DNA of 64,000 bases from DATJGS01 sp035494735 (GTDB lineage Bacteria; Eisenbacteria; RBG-16-71-46): assembly GCA_035494735.1 (NCBI GenBank), contig DATJGS010000037.1, forward strand, positions 186,001-250,000, given 5' to 3'. A program made the position numbers and the translations under genes. Below, piece by piece: positions 1 to 8,283 of this stretch. Each line of letters opens with the position of its first letter. Position 1 is the stretch's first letter. The notes under the pieces are model-generated. The model searched no databases, was not told the origin of the DNA, and was given only the letters and a program-made list of their open reading frames with translations.

Positions 1-128
1 CCAAAGCGCCAGGCGAAGGTGCCGCGCGCGCTGGAGCCCTCGATGCGGCCGAGAACGACGAGATCGTGTTGCGCCAGCGACAGTGGCACGCCGGTGGCGC
101 GGTGCGCGTGCGTGATGGTCGTGCTCAT
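1..128 (-). CDS. N-terminal end of an unidentified protein, running off the left edge
   Basis: Reading leftwards from an ATG at 128, 42 codons stay open to the edge (begins MSTTITHAHRATGVPL). Its ATG shares four bases (ATGA, 125-128) with the stop codon of the CPBP protease gene upstream of it, so the two are probably translationally coupled. The visible part is soluble-looking, with no signal peptide. A Val-Leu-Gly-Arg-Ile-Glu-Gly stretch and a following Phe-Ala-Trp suggest beta strands, but no family is recognisable. Most of the gene lies outside the window. Confidence 0.6.
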   Translation of the reverse strand, partial: MSTTITHAHRATGVPLSLAQHDLVVLGRIEGSSARGTFAWRF

Positions 129-928
129 TGCGCGAGTCTCTCTTTGGTGTCCGTCGTGGGCGGTCGGGCGGACCCTTCGGAGTCCGCGACGGAATCGCCC
201 GCCGCGCGGTCGACGCCGTCGCCTGCGGCGTCCGTCGCGAGCGCGCGGTAGCCGAGATCGCCCGAAACGAGGTCGGTGATCGCATGGCAGAGCATGGCCG
301 GAAGCAGCGAGCCGGCGGCCATCGCGATGACGTAGAAATAGATTCCAACGAACGCCGAGCGTGGCACCTGCTTGACGCCGAGATAGACGTGCATGACGCC
401 GAAGAGCGCGGAGCTGATCAGGAATCCGCCCACCGGCCCGGTCCACATCGTCGCGTACCAGAGCAGAAAGCCGCGGAACAGCAACTCTTCGCAGATGCCG
501 GCGGTGATCGAGAGCGCCGCGAAGCCGCTCCGTTCGCCGCGCGTGCGGGGCAGCACTGGCCGGGCGCTGCCGAGCGCATTCACGAGCCGGGCGAGAACCC
601 CGGGGCGCGCGAGCACGTTGCGCCGCTGCCAGAACGTCAGCCAGACGTACGCGGCGGCCAGCCCCCAGCCGAGGGCGAGGCGCCAGGGCGCGCTCGCGCC
701 GAGCAGCAGTCCGCCCCAGGGCCGGCGTTCTGCCATCCACAGCGCGATGACGCAGACGGCGAGGGCCCACAAGGGACCGATCTCGACCGGGTAATAGCTG
801 AGCCGCGCGCCCGGGGTGCCGGCCGCGTCGGCGCGGATCAAGCGCGGGAACCGCCAGCACCACAAGAGGACCACGCCCGCCAGCGCGAGCACCAGCAGAT
901 GATCCCAGATCACGAACGACGTTGGCAT
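125..928 (-). CDS. CPBP-family intramembrane metalloprotease (CAAX protease/Abi type)
   Basis: Integral membrane protein of 267 residues with several hydrophobic segments. The CPBP catalytic motifs are present in order: EE at 147-148 with R152 (EELLFRG), F..MH with H180 (FGVMHVYLG) and H215 (CHAITD). In this family the two Glu and two His bind the metal used to cut substrates within the membrane; the substrate here is unknown. The ATG at 928 is chosen because a strong GGAGGAGG ribosome site precedes it, and an upstream in-frame ATG lies in the promoter region. It is divergent from an ArsR-type regulator with shared control DNA between, which suggests that regulator controls it. The tail after residue 235 is polar and low-complexity. 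Confidence 0.85.
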   Translation of the reverse strand: MPTSFVIWDHLLVLALAGVVLLWCWRFPRLIRADAAGTPGARLSYYPVEIGPLWALAVCVIALWMAERRPWGGLLLGASAPWRLALGWGLAAAYVWLTFWQRRNVLARPGVLARLVNALGSARPVLPRTRGERSGFAALSITAGICEELLFRGFLLWYATMWTGPVGGFLISSALFGVMHVYLGVKQVPRSAFVGIYFYVIAMAAGSLLPAMLCHAITDLVSGDLGYRALATDAAGDGVDRAAGDSVADSEGSARPPTTDTKERLAQ

Positions 929-960
929 GGCGTCCCTCCTCCCGGAACCGTGTTGCGAAC

Positions 961-1020
961 GATTGTTCAATAGTTGCCGACTATTCGTCGATTGTCAACT
1001 GGTTACTCACGGCATAGGAT
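961..1020. promoter_or_regulatory. Divergent promoter/operator region between CPBP protease and ArsR-type regulator
   Basis: This island is AT-richer than its surroundings. It holds a perfect inverted repeat AATAGT-N5-ACTATT (969-985) and two direct copies of GATTGT(T)CAA (961-970 and 990-998). On the plus strand, TTGTCA (992-997) and TAGGAT (1015-1020) are 17 bp apart, giving a plausible sigma-70 promoter for the regulator. On the minus strand, TTGACA (998-993) points towards the protease with a weaker -10 inside the inverted repeat. Overlap of repeat and promoters fits repression by the adjacent winged-helix protein (inference). Confidence 0.5.
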
Positions 1021-1049
1021 GCGCGGCGGACGATTCGGGGAGGATCCTC

Positions 1050-1685
1050 ATGACGAAACGCAGCACGCGGCGGGCGACTACCCTCACGCAGGTACGTGCG
1101 CTGGCGCACCCGTTACGCCTACGCTTGATCGAGCTTTTTGCCTCGGGCCCGCTCACGGCCAAGCAGGCGGCTCAGAAGCTGGGCCAGCCCCCGACCCGCC
1201 TTTACCACCACGTCGCGACGCTCGAGCGCGCCGGCCTGCTGCGGCTCGCCCGGACGCGCGCGGTGCGCGGGGCGACCGAGAAGTACTTCGTGCTGGCCCG
1301 GGAGCCCCTTCGTTCTCTGGGACGCGACGGGACGGACGCCATGCGGCAGGCCACGAGTCGGGACCGAGCGGCGATCAGCGTCACGCTGTTCGACCGGGCG
1401 CGGGGCGAGCTGATGAGGGCGCTCTCCACCGGGGCTCTCGACAAGAAGCGCCCGCTGATGGCGGTCCGCGCCCTGGCCCGCACCACGCCGAGCGGCGCCC
1501 GACGCCTGCATCGCGATCTGGCGGCGGTGATCCAGCGTCTTCAGCGCGGGAAGAAGAAGGGCGCGCCGGGCCATTCGGAGGGCGCGGGCGAGCCCGAAAG
1601 CGGGTCTGCGCGTTCGCGCGGGAAGCGCCAGCGCTATTCGCTGACGATCGCCCTGATCCCGATCGAGGACGAGACCACTCCGTAG
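1050..1685 (+). CDS. ArsR-type winged-helix transcriptional regulator
   Basis: A 211-residue DNA-binding protein. Residues about 10-85 form an ArsR-type winged helix: VRALAHPLRLRLIELF, then a TAKQAAQKLGQ helix, then the recognition helix PTRLYHHVATLERAGL, then a wing ending in KYFVLA. No metal-binding Cys pair is visible in the HTH, so it is probably not a classic metal sensor. The C-terminal half (helical, then a Lys/Arg-rich low-complexity stretch near 165-200) may bind a ligand or dimerise. The ATG at 1050 is chosen for its GGGGAGG site six bases upstream; a longer reading would run through the promoter. It likely autoregulates and controls the divergent CPBP protease. Confidence 0.85.
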   Translation: MTKRSTRRATTLTQVRALAHPLRLRLIELFASGPLTAKQAAQKLGQPPTRLYHHVATLERAGLLRLARTRAVRGATEKYFVLAREPLRSLGRDGTDAMRQATSRDRAAISVTLFDRARGELMRALSTGALDKKRPLMAVRALARTTPSGARRLHRDLAAVIQRLQRGKKKGAPGHSEGAGEPESGSARSRGKRQRYSLTIALIPIEDETTP

Positions 1686-1732
1686 CGACCCGCCGCCGTC
1701 GACGCCGAAATTGTGTGACCGAGGCCGATCCG

Positions 1733-3019
1733 GTGCATCTATCGCCCAGTCGGTCGCGCAAGCACCCACTGGTGGGCCCCTATCTGGAACGCATCGCAGC
1801 AGTCGTCATCGGAGCCGGGCAGGCCGGCCTGTCGGCGAGCCATGAGCTGACCGGACGCGGCGTCGAGCACGTCGTGCTCGAACGCGGCGTGCTCGGCGAC
1901 ACCTGGCGCACGCGGCGCTGGCGCTCGTTTCACATCGTGAGTCCGAACTCGCTGAACCTGCTTCCGGGTTACGAGTACGACGGGCCCGAACCGGACGCGT
2001 TCCTCGACACCGACGGGCTCCTCGCCTACCTCGAAAGCTACGCCGCCTCGTTCGCCGCGCCGATCCGCGGCGAGGCACCCGTCGGCGAAGTGTGTCCGGC
2101 GGAGGGCGGCGGTTTCCTCGTGCGCACGCCTCACTCCGAGATCCATGCCCGTCACGTGATCGTGGCCACGGGCGCGTTCGGCAACGCGCACACGCCAGTG
2201 CTCGCCGCGAATCTGCCGGCGTCGATCCAGTCGCTTCACACCGACGACTACTGGGCGCCGGAGGATCTGCCGCCCGGCGGCGTGCTGGTGATCGGCTCGG
2301 GACAGTCGGGACTCCAGATCGCGACCGAGCTCGCGAACGCCGGGCGTGAGGTGACCGTGGCGATCGGCAAGCACGGCTGGGTGCCGCGGCGCGTCTACGG
2401 CCTCGACCAGATGAGGTGGCGCTGGGACATCGGCGACTACCACACGATCGTCGCCGATCCGGATCAGCCGAAAGCCGACTACCCCTTCACGTACCTCGCG
2501 CGCTGGGGCGACAGCGACTTCAATGTGCGCACCGCGTGGCAGTCGGGCGCGCGTCTCGCCGGACACGTCGTCGGCGTGGACGGCACGCGCGTCACGTTCG
2601 CGAACGATCTCGAAGCGCTGCTGCGGGCGGGCGACCACGAGGCGCGCACGTTCGTCACGCGCATCCGCGACATCGCGCGCGCTCGCGGCGAGAACGCGCC
2701 CGAGCCGGAGTTCGAGAGCCACTGGCGCGACGGCGAAATTCCCGAGGCACCCGGCACACTCGATCTCGCGTCCGCGGGCATCCGCACCGTGATCTGGTCG
2801 ACGGGGTACCGCCAGGACTTCTCGTGGATCCGCGTGCCCGGCGCGCTGGCGGCGAGCGGCGCGCCGTATCAGCGTCAGGGCGTGTCCCCGGCGCCCGGCA
2901 TCTACTTCGTCGGATTGCACCGCATGTGGGAGGCCGGCAGCGGCACGCTGCTCGGCTGCGGCTGGGCGGCGACGAACGTTGCGGAGCACGTCGCCGCGCG
3001 CGTGCGCGCGAGCGGATGA
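1733..3019 (+). CDS. FAD/NAD(P)-dependent monooxygenase-like oxidoreductase (CzcO/FMO type)
   Basis: Soluble flavoprotein of about 428 residues. An FAD Rossmann motif (VVIGAGQAG) lies near the N terminus. A second dinucleotide motif (VLVIGSGQSG) about 160 residues later would bind NAD(P)H, and the FMO-type ATG and STGY elements follow (VATGAF, STGYRQDF). Members of this group (Pyr_redox_3, 'CzcO') oxygenate small organic substrates; the substrate here cannot be told. The start is uncertain: the GTG at 1733 has GAGG eight bases upstream, and in-frame GTGs at 1715 and 1772 are alternatives. It follows the ArsR-type regulator by about 50 bp on the same strand. Confidence 0.8.
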   Translation: MHLSPSRSRKHPLVGPYLERIAAVVIGAGQAGLSASHELTGRGVEHVVLERGVLGDTWRTRRWRSFHIVSPNSLNLLPGYEYDGPEPDAFLDTDGLLAYLESYAASFAAPIRGEAPVGEVCPAEGGGFLVRTPHSEIHARHVIVATGAFGNAHTPVLAANLPASIQSLHTDDYWAPEDLPPGGVLVIGSGQSGLQIATELANAGREVTVAIGKHGWVPRRVYGLDQMRWRWDIGDYHTIVADPDQPKADYPFTYLARWGDSDFNVRTAWQSGARLAGHVVGVDGTRVTFANDLEALLRAGDHEARTFVTRIRDIARARGENAPEPEFESHWRDGEIPEAPGTLDLASAGIRTVIWSTGYRQDFSWIRVPGALAASGAPYQRQGVSPAPGIYFVGLHRMWEAGSGTLLGCGWAATNVAEHVAARVRASG

Positions 3020-3107
3020 GTGGCGGGCTCGTCGGCGCGCAGCCGAACTCTACGGCGGACCCAGCCCGCGGCGGGATGAATCCGTGCGCGTCGTGGCGTG
3101 GCGCCGC

Positions 3108-4274
3108 TCAAACGTAGCTGAGCCACGCGCTACGGCCGCGCCGCTTGATGCCAGCGAACCACGCGCAGAGCGGATACATCGCGAGCACGACGCCCAACCA
3201 GACGAGATAGATACGCCCGAGCGACACGCCGAAGCCTGGCGGTGGAGCGTCCGGGTCGACATGGAATGCGGCGGGTCCGAAGCGCGACACGAAGGTGAGG
3301 CCCGCGGCAAGATGGATCGCGTAGAGATGCACGACGTAGTAGAAGAGCGGAACCCGCCCGAAGACGATGAAGAAGTTCCGCTGGCCGACGCGGACTCGAT
3401 CGAGCGCCGCCAGAGCCAGCATGGCGGGGCCAAGCGTCATCAGCAGGTAGAGCAGCGACGGCGGATACTTGTGGCAGTTCACGAATGAAAATGCGGTCGT
3501 CAATGCGCTCGTCCCGCGCGACCACGGCAGCGGATCGCCATAGAGATTGGTGCCGCGGAGTAAGACGAACGCAGCCAGCATTCCTGCGCCTAGCAAGGCG
3601 AGGTGTCGGCGTCGCTTGGCAGGTTCCTGCGTGAGCAAGGCTCCCGCCGCATACCCAAGCGGCATGACGCCGATCCAGGGCACGAGCGGATAGCCGACGA
3701 ACCAGCTCCCTCCCCAGGGGAGCCGGATGAGGCCCGGCTCATGGAGGATCATCCACACCCAACCCGCGGAACCGAGAGAGCTGGCGTGAATGCCATCGAG
3801 CGCGTTGTGTCCGGCGACGAGCACGAGTCCGAAGATCAGCGCGAAACGGAGCGGCACGCGCACGAGCGCCGCGAGCACGATCATCGACCAGCCGATCGCC
3901 CAGATCACGTCCGTGACGAACGGGTTGCCGACGCGGAAGAACCAGCTGCACGACACGAGCGAGACGTCCAGCAGGGCCAGCCAGGCTCCGCGTGTGAGCA
4001 GGAACCGGGCGAGTTCAGGCTTGGTCTTTCCACGGCCCAGCGACAGCCACGCGCCGGTCCCGGCCAGAAAGACGAACACGGGCGCGCAGAAGTGCGTGAT
4101 CCAGCGCGTCGCGAAGAGCGGGGCGCCGGCGGTCGCGAAGGCGGGGTCCCAGCCGCTCGTGCCGAAGAAATCACGAACATGGTCGAGGGCCATCACGACC
4201 ATGACGATCCCACGCAGGAGATCGACCGAATTCAGGCGCGAGCCGCGCGACGCCTGCGCTGCCTCTGGTTTCAT
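3108..4274 (-). CDS. Multi-pass membrane protein, DUF1624/heparan-alpha-glucosaminide acetyltransferase-like
   Basis: About 388 residues with roughly ten hydrophobic helices. The N-terminal signature RLNSVDLLRGIVMVVMALDH followed by an RDFFG stretch matches the DUF1624/HGSNAT catalytic family, where the His (in the ALDHVRD context) is the acetyl acceptor in the animal enzyme. The family moves acetyl groups from acetyl-CoA across a membrane to sugars; the bacterial substrate is unknown. The ATG at 4274 puts the signature at residue 16, as is usual; no clear ribosome site is seen, and the frame is open to 4448. It stands alone, divergent from the ferric-reductase-like gene. Confidence 0.75.
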   Translation of the reverse strand: MKPEAAQASRGSRLNSVDLLRGIVMVVMALDHVRDFFGTSGWDPAFATAGAPLFATRWITHFCAPVFVFLAGTGAWLSLGRGKTKPELARFLLTRGAWLALLDVSLVSCSWFFRVGNPFVTDVIWAIGWSMIVLAALVRVPLRFALIFGLVLVAGHNALDGIHASSLGSAGWVWMILHEPGLIRLPWGGSWFVGYPLVPWIGVMPLGYAAGALLTQEPAKRRRHLALLGAGMLAAFVLLRGTNLYGDPLPWSRGTSALTTAFSFVNCHKYPPSLLYLLMTLGPAMLALAALDRVRVGQRNFFIVFGRVPLFYYVVHLYAIHLAAGLTFVSRFGPAAFHVDPDAPPPGFGVSLGRIYLVWLGVVLAMYPLCAWFAGIKRRGRSAWLSYV

Positions 4275-4528
4275 CACGCAAGCGTGCGGGAAACGCTTCG
4301 GGGCCGCAAGCGCGGCGCCCCTCCCGGAGACTCGCCCAACGCCTGGAAAATTCCCGCCGCACACAAAGTGCCGGGACCGGGAATAACCGCGTTCCCTCCT
4401 CGGTCTGAGCGGGTGAAGCGAAGCGTCTCGGCCGTGGCCTCGAGTCACCGCCCGAACGCGACGCCGCGGCGCGCCGGTGTTGTGGCGCGGCCGATGGGTC
4501 TTCCCTCACCCCTGTCTCGAGGTTCGTC

Positions 4529-5956
4529 GTGGGATCGAGTCGTAGTATCAAGGCGGCTGAAGTGGTCGAGCGCGACGCGCGCGCCTACCCCGTGCCGCTC
4601 GTGCGCGCCCGCGCCGCGGCGCCCGTCGCGAAGCGTCGCTCGCGCCTGGAAAGCCGGGCCTGGGCCGCGTTCGTCCTCTTGCTGTATCCGCTGCTGATCC
4701 TCGCGCCGCTCGCGATCTTCGCGGCCCTCAATCCCGTGTCGGATCACTCGCGCGTGGAAATGGTGGGCATCGGCTGCGCGGTCGTGGGCTTCATGATCCT
4801 GGCGCTCCAGTTCGTCCTCACCGCGCGCTTGCGTTGGGTGGAGGCGCCGTTCGGTCTCGACGTCCTGCTGGTATTCCACCGCGTGATGGCGCTCGTCGCC
4901 ACCGCGGCCCTCCTCGTACACCCGATCCTGATCGCGTCGGGAGAGGGATGGCCGCTGCTCACGGGCGTACGCGTCCACTGGTACATCTGGGTCGGCCGCG
5001 CGGCGCTCGCGCTGCTGCTCCTCCAGGTGCTCGCCAGCCTGTCGCGCCGCGCGGTGCGGTTGCCGTACGAACGCTGGCGGCGCATCCACAATGTCTTCGC
5101 CCCGACGATCCTCGCGCTCGGTTTCGTTCATGGCGTGGCATCCGGCGACGACATGCACGGCGCCGGCCTGATCGTGTGGGCCGCGCCGTCAGCGGTGGCG
5201 TTGGCGTGCTGGCTGTATGGCCTCGTCGTCAGACCTCGGCTCCTTCTCCGCCGCCCGTTCCGCGTGATCGGGGTGAGGCAGGAGACGCCGGAGATCTGGA
5301 CGCTGACCCTGAAGGCCCACGCGACGCGCCCGTTCGACTTCGCGCCCGGGCAGTTCCAGTTCCTGCGCGTGCACGGCTCGGGAGTCCCGGCCGAAGAACA
5401 CCCGTTCAGCATCGCGTCGAGCCCGACGCAAGCGGGCTCGATCGCGGTGACGATCAAGGAGAGCGGGGACTTCACGCGCGGCATCGGCCGGATCCGTCCC
5501 GGCGACGTCGCGGCCGTTCACGGGCCGTTCGGCCGCTTCTCGCACACGTTGCACGAGGACGAGAGGAAGCTGGTGTTCGTCGCGGGCGGCGTCGGCATCA
5601 CGCCACTCATGAGCATGCTGCGCTACATGCGCGACCATCGGGAGTCGCGTTCGGTTCAGCTCGTCTACGCGAGCCGCGGCCCGTCCGACATCCTGTTCCG
5701 AGACGAATTGAAGGCCATCGCGGCGAGTGGCTTTCCGGCGTTGCGCGTGACCCACGTGCTCGCCAACGCTTCAGATTCCTGGCTGGGCGAAACCGGCCGA
5801 CTCGACGCGAAGCGGCTCGCGCAACTGTGCGGCGGCGTCGAGGGCCAGGCGTTTTACCTGTGCTGTCCCCCGCCGATGACGGCCTCGCTGGTGCGCGGGC
5901 TGCGGCAAATGGGCGTGAGCCCCAGTCGAATCCACACGGACCAGTTCTCACTGTGA
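4529..5956 (+). CDS. Ferric-reductase-like transmembrane flavocytochrome
   Basis: 475-residue FRE/NOX-type oxidoreductase. Residues about 45-235 carry six membrane helices with His residues (LVFHRVMAL, LLVHPIL, IHNVF, GFVHGVA) placed to hold two b-hemes. From about 245 an FAD domain follows (HPFSIASSP), then a NAD(P)H domain (VFVAGGVGITPLMSMLRYM) ending in a C-terminal aromatic-less TDQFSL. In the family, electrons pass from cytosolic NAD(P)H through FAD and heme to an acceptor outside, often ferric iron or oxygen. A GTG start at 4529 is used; a GTG at 4562 is also possible. A 34-residue membrane peptide gene follows 25 bp downstream. Confidence 0.85.
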   Translation: MGSSRSIKAAEVVERDARAYPVPLVRARAAAPVAKRRSRLESRAWAAFVLLLYPLLILAPLAIFAALNPVSDHSRVEMVGIGCAVVGFMILALQFVLTARLRWVEAPFGLDVLLVFHRVMALVATAALLVHPILIASGEGWPLLTGVRVHWYIWVGRAALALLLLQVLASLSRRAVRLPYERWRRIHNVFAPTILALGFVHGVASGDDMHGAGLIVWAAPSAVALACWLYGLVVRPRLLLRRPFRVIGVRQETPEIWTLTLKAHATRPFDFAPGQFQFLRVHGSGVPAEEHPFSIASSPTQAGSIAVTIKESGDFTRGIGRIRPGDVAAVHGPFGRFSHTLHEDERKLVFVAGGVGITPLMSMLRYMRDHRESRSVQLVYASRGPSDILFRDELKAIAASGFPALRVTHVLANASDSWLGETGRLDAKRLAQLCGGVEGQAFYLCCPPPMTASLVRGLRQMGVSPSRIHTDQFSL

Positions 5957-5981
5957 CGCGGCAAAGCCGCGGAGGTCGATC

Positions 5982-6086
5982 GTGCAACGCTTCCGGCTGA
6001 TGGGTCTCTACGCGGCTCTCGTCGTCGCGTTGCTGGGCTGGGCGATCGGCGCCATCGCGCTCCTGCGGGCCGCCGCGACGCGCTGA
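5982..6086 (+). CDS. 34-residue single-span membrane peptide
   Basis: A GTG at 5982 sits six bases after a perfect GGAGG (5971-5975) and opens a 34-codon frame ending at TGA 6084-6086. The peptide starts with a short basic stretch (MQRFRLMG), continues as about 20 hydrophobic residues (YAALVVALLGWAIGAIALL) and ends RAAATR: a classic single membrane helix with charged ends. It lies 25 bp behind the ferric-reductase-like gene and was probably made with it. A role as a small accessory subunit of that flavocytochrome is inferred from position only. Confidence 0.55.
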   Translation: MQRFRLMGLYAALVVALLGWAIGAIALLRAAATR

Positions 6087-6109
6087 ATTGTTCGCATTGG
6101 CCGTCGCGT

Positions 6110-6841
6110 CTACTCGATGGGCTCCAGGACATGGATCACCCAGGGAGCGATGCCTGTCTCGCTCGTCCAGGGAATCGGCTCGCCAGGTCTTCCCAACGGC
6201 TTGTAGATCTTGATGGGTCGTAGCGCCGCGCGCTCGTAGGCTTCGCGGTAGCCTTCCTCGGTCCACAGGATGTCTTCGACGGGCCGCCGGTCGTCGACGT
6301 CGAGCATGACGATCCGCACCTTGTCGCCGCATCGAGCCGCGCGGTTCTCGGGATAGTCCTTCGTCGAGAACGAGACCCACTCGTTGACGTAGATCTCCGG
6401 CGCCGACACGAGGTTCACGATCCGGCCGCGCGGGTCGAGGCCCTTCCGGAGGCCCTCGAGAATCGCCACCTTCTTCTCCATCGTGGGAATGTTGTCGAAG
6501 GTGAACGCGGACAGGATCAGATCGAAGCTCCCGGCCGGCAAGCCTGTGAGGTCGGCATCCGAGACCAGGCGATAGTCGCCACCCGGATCGCGATCGCGAG
6601 CTCGAGCGAGCATGGGCGCGGAGATGTCGACGCCTACGACGTCGAAGCCCAGCTTCTTCAAGAATCGGGTCGAACGTCCGGCGCCACACCCGAAGTCGAG
6701 TGCTCTCTTACCTTGGACATGTTCGCCGATGATCGCAGGCAGATCCCGGTACGCCAAGTAGTACGTACCCGGGAACTCGAGCGTCGCATAGGCCTCTGCC
6801 CGCGCCCGATCCGCATAGACGTTCGAAAACCTGCTCTCCAT
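6110..6841 (-). CDS. Class I SAM-dependent methyltransferase
   Basis: 243-residue soluble methyltransferase. Motif I (ALDFGCGAGRSTRFL) is at about residues 46-60, the acidic ribose-binding end of strand 2 is GVDIS, and motif IV-like SFDLILSAFTFDNI follows. The substrate is unknown; the sequence resembles generic Methyltransf_11/25 proteins. A ribosome site GAGGAGG precedes the ATG. Upstream, between this gene and the divergent phosphotransferase, is a small dyad GTGA-N5-TCAC (6869-6881). Confidence 0.8.
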   Translation of the reverse strand: MESRFSNVYADRARAEAYATLEFPGTYYLAYRDLPAIIGEHVQGKRALDFGCGAGRSTRFLKKLGFDVVGVDISAPMLARARDRDPGGDYRLVSDADLTGLPAGSFDLILSAFTFDNIPTMEKKVAILEGLRKGLDPRGRIVNLVSAPEIYVNEWVSFSTKDYPENRAARCGDKVRIVMLDVDDRRPVEDILWTEEGYREAYERAALRPIKIYKPLGRPGEPIPWTSETGIAPWVIHVLEPIE

Positions 6842-6932
6842 CGATGCCCCCTCCTCGCCGCCAGGTAGGTGACGCTATCACTGCCGATCGGCGCCGGGCC
6901 AACGCCACTGCCACTCCCCACCGCCGTCTGGC

Positions 6933-7985
6933 ATGCTCGGCGCCATGCGTTCGACGCGACTCGCACACCCCGATCTGCTGGCCGATCCGCGGACGCTCGC
7001 GAGCCTCTTGGGCCCGGTTGCCACGCTCGAGCGCGAACCCATCTCCCCGCCCGGCTTCAGCGGGGCACGGTTCGAGCGTGTGCTCGTGACCCTCGAGGGC
7101 GGCGCCGCGCGCAGCCTGATCCTCAAGCGCGCCCGCTTCGACTCCGACTGGACCACGTCGCGCACGGACGACACGTTCGGGCGCGCGGCGTTGCCGCTCG
7201 AGGCGCCCGCTCTCGATGCGATCTGGGAAGTGTACGCGTGCCCCTACGTCGCGCACGCCGTCGCGGACGGCGAGGTGGGCCTGCTGATGGACGACCTCGG
7301 CCCGCACCTTCTCCCCGACGTGAGACAGCCGTTGGAAGATGCGGCCGAGGATGCGCTCGTGGGCGCGCTCGCGAATCTGCACACGCGCTTCTGGAACTCG
7401 CCCGCGCTCGAGGAACCGAGACTGTGCGCCGCGTCACAGCTACTCGGGATGCTGGGGCCGGGCCTCGCGCGCGAGATGGAAGGGCGGAGCGACGTGCCGC
7501 CGGTCATCGAGCGCGCTCGGCATGGCTGGGGCGTCGCGCTCGCGCGTTTGCCCGCCGCAGTCGCGCGCCGGCTGTCGCAGTCTCCGGAAGATATCGCGCG
7601 CGCCTGGGGTCCGCTCCCGCGCACGTTGCTCCACGGCGACGCGAAGGTCGCGAACTTCGCGATCCTGCCCGATGGGCGTGTGGCGGCCTTCGATTGGGGC
7701 CTGGTCGGCGCGGGTCCCGCCGCGCTCGATCTGGGCTGGTACCTCGCGGTGAACGCCACGCGCGTTCGCGGCACCAAAGAAGCGTTCATCGCGCGCTATC
7801 GCGATCGCCTCGAAACGGCGCTGGGGAAGACGCTGCCGGAGGCTTTGTGGTCGGCGCTGGTATCGGCGGCCATCGACGCCGGCGCGCTGCTCCTGCTGTG
7901 GTCCAAGGCGCTTGCGCTCGAGAGCGGCGGAGCACCCGCCAAGAGCGAGTGGGACTGGTGGGTCGGGAATCTAGAGCGACGCTGA
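6933..7985 (+). CDS. Aminoglycoside-phosphotransferase-like kinase (APH/choline-kinase fold)
   Basis: 350 residues with the APH-family catalytic core: Brenner motif HGD at 234-236 with N241 (LLHGDAKVANFAI), then the metal-binding DW at 254-255 (AAFDWGLV). An N-lobe Lys (LILKRARF, K65) would bind ATP. The family phosphorylates small alcohols (aminoglycosides, choline, macrolides, ecdysteroids); nothing shows which substrate, so a resistance role is not claimed. The ATG at 6933 is used; the ATG at 6945 is an alternative and neither has a ribosome site. It is monocistronic, divergent from the methyltransferase. Confidence 0.75.
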   Translation: MLGAMRSTRLAHPDLLADPRTLASLLGPVATLEREPISPPGFSGARFERVLVTLEGGAARSLILKRARFDSDWTTSRTDDTFGRAALPLEAPALDAIWEVYACPYVAHAVADGEVGLLMDDLGPHLLPDVRQPLEDAAEDALVGALANLHTRFWNSPALEEPRLCAASQLLGMLGPGLAREMEGRSDVPPVIERARHGWGVALARLPAAVARRLSQSPEDIARAWGPLPRTLLHGDAKVANFAILPDGRVAAFDWGLVGAGPAALDLGWYLAVNATRVRGTKEAFIARYRDRLETALGKTLPEALWSALVSAAIDAGALLLLWSKALALESGGAPAKSEWDWWVGNLERR

Positions 7986-8016
7986 CCAGGCCGTTGCCGC
8001 GGCCCGCCGCGCCCCC

Positions 8017-8022
8017 CATACT
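8017..8022 (+). promoter_or_regulatory. Candidate -10 element (CATACT), possibly leaderless
   Basis: CATACT ends nine bases before the ATG of the DUF3311 gene, and no ribosome site lies between. Transcription would start at or next to the ATG, so the mRNA may be leaderless. The same CCCATACT context appears upstream of the stressosome operon (52898). Confidence 0.3.
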
Positions 8023-8031
8023 TGCGCCCCC

Positions 8032-8283
8032 ATGCGCCGCCCTCCCCTCTATCGCTGGCTCGCCGCGTTGCCGGCGCTGCTCATTCTCGTCGGCGTGCCG
8101 TTCGCGAATCGCGTTCATCGGATGGTGCTGGGGCTGCCGTTCCTCCTGTTCTGGATCGTGTGCTGCGTGGTGCTGACGTCGGCCGTCATGGCGCTCGTCG
8201 GAGCGCTCGACGCGAAGCACGCGGCTGACGCGACACCGAGCACGCCGCCCGCCGGCGCCGCGAACTCCGACGGCTCCCGATGA
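8032..8283 (+). CDS. DUF3311-type small membrane protein, partner of the symporter
   Basis: 83 residues with two hydrophobic helices (about 10-23 and 31-57) separated by NRVHRMVLGLPFLLFW, the core pattern of DUF3311 (P-F-x-N-R ... G-L-P-F). DUF3311 proteins are commonly encoded just before sodium/solute symporters and are thought to assist them. Here the gene's last four bases (ATGA) overlap the start of such a symporter, so translation is coupled. The C-terminal 25 residues are polar and disordered-looking. Confidence 0.75.
   Translation: MRRPPLYRWLAALPALLILVGVPFANRVHRMVLGLPFLLFWIVCCVVLTSAVMALVGALDAKHAADATPSTPPAGAANSDGSR

Noticed and set aside
6933..7985. Antibiotic-resistance (aminoglycoside phosphotransferase) call
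   Set aside because: The kinase motifs are shared with many unrelated small-molecule kinases; there is no evidence for drug specificity.
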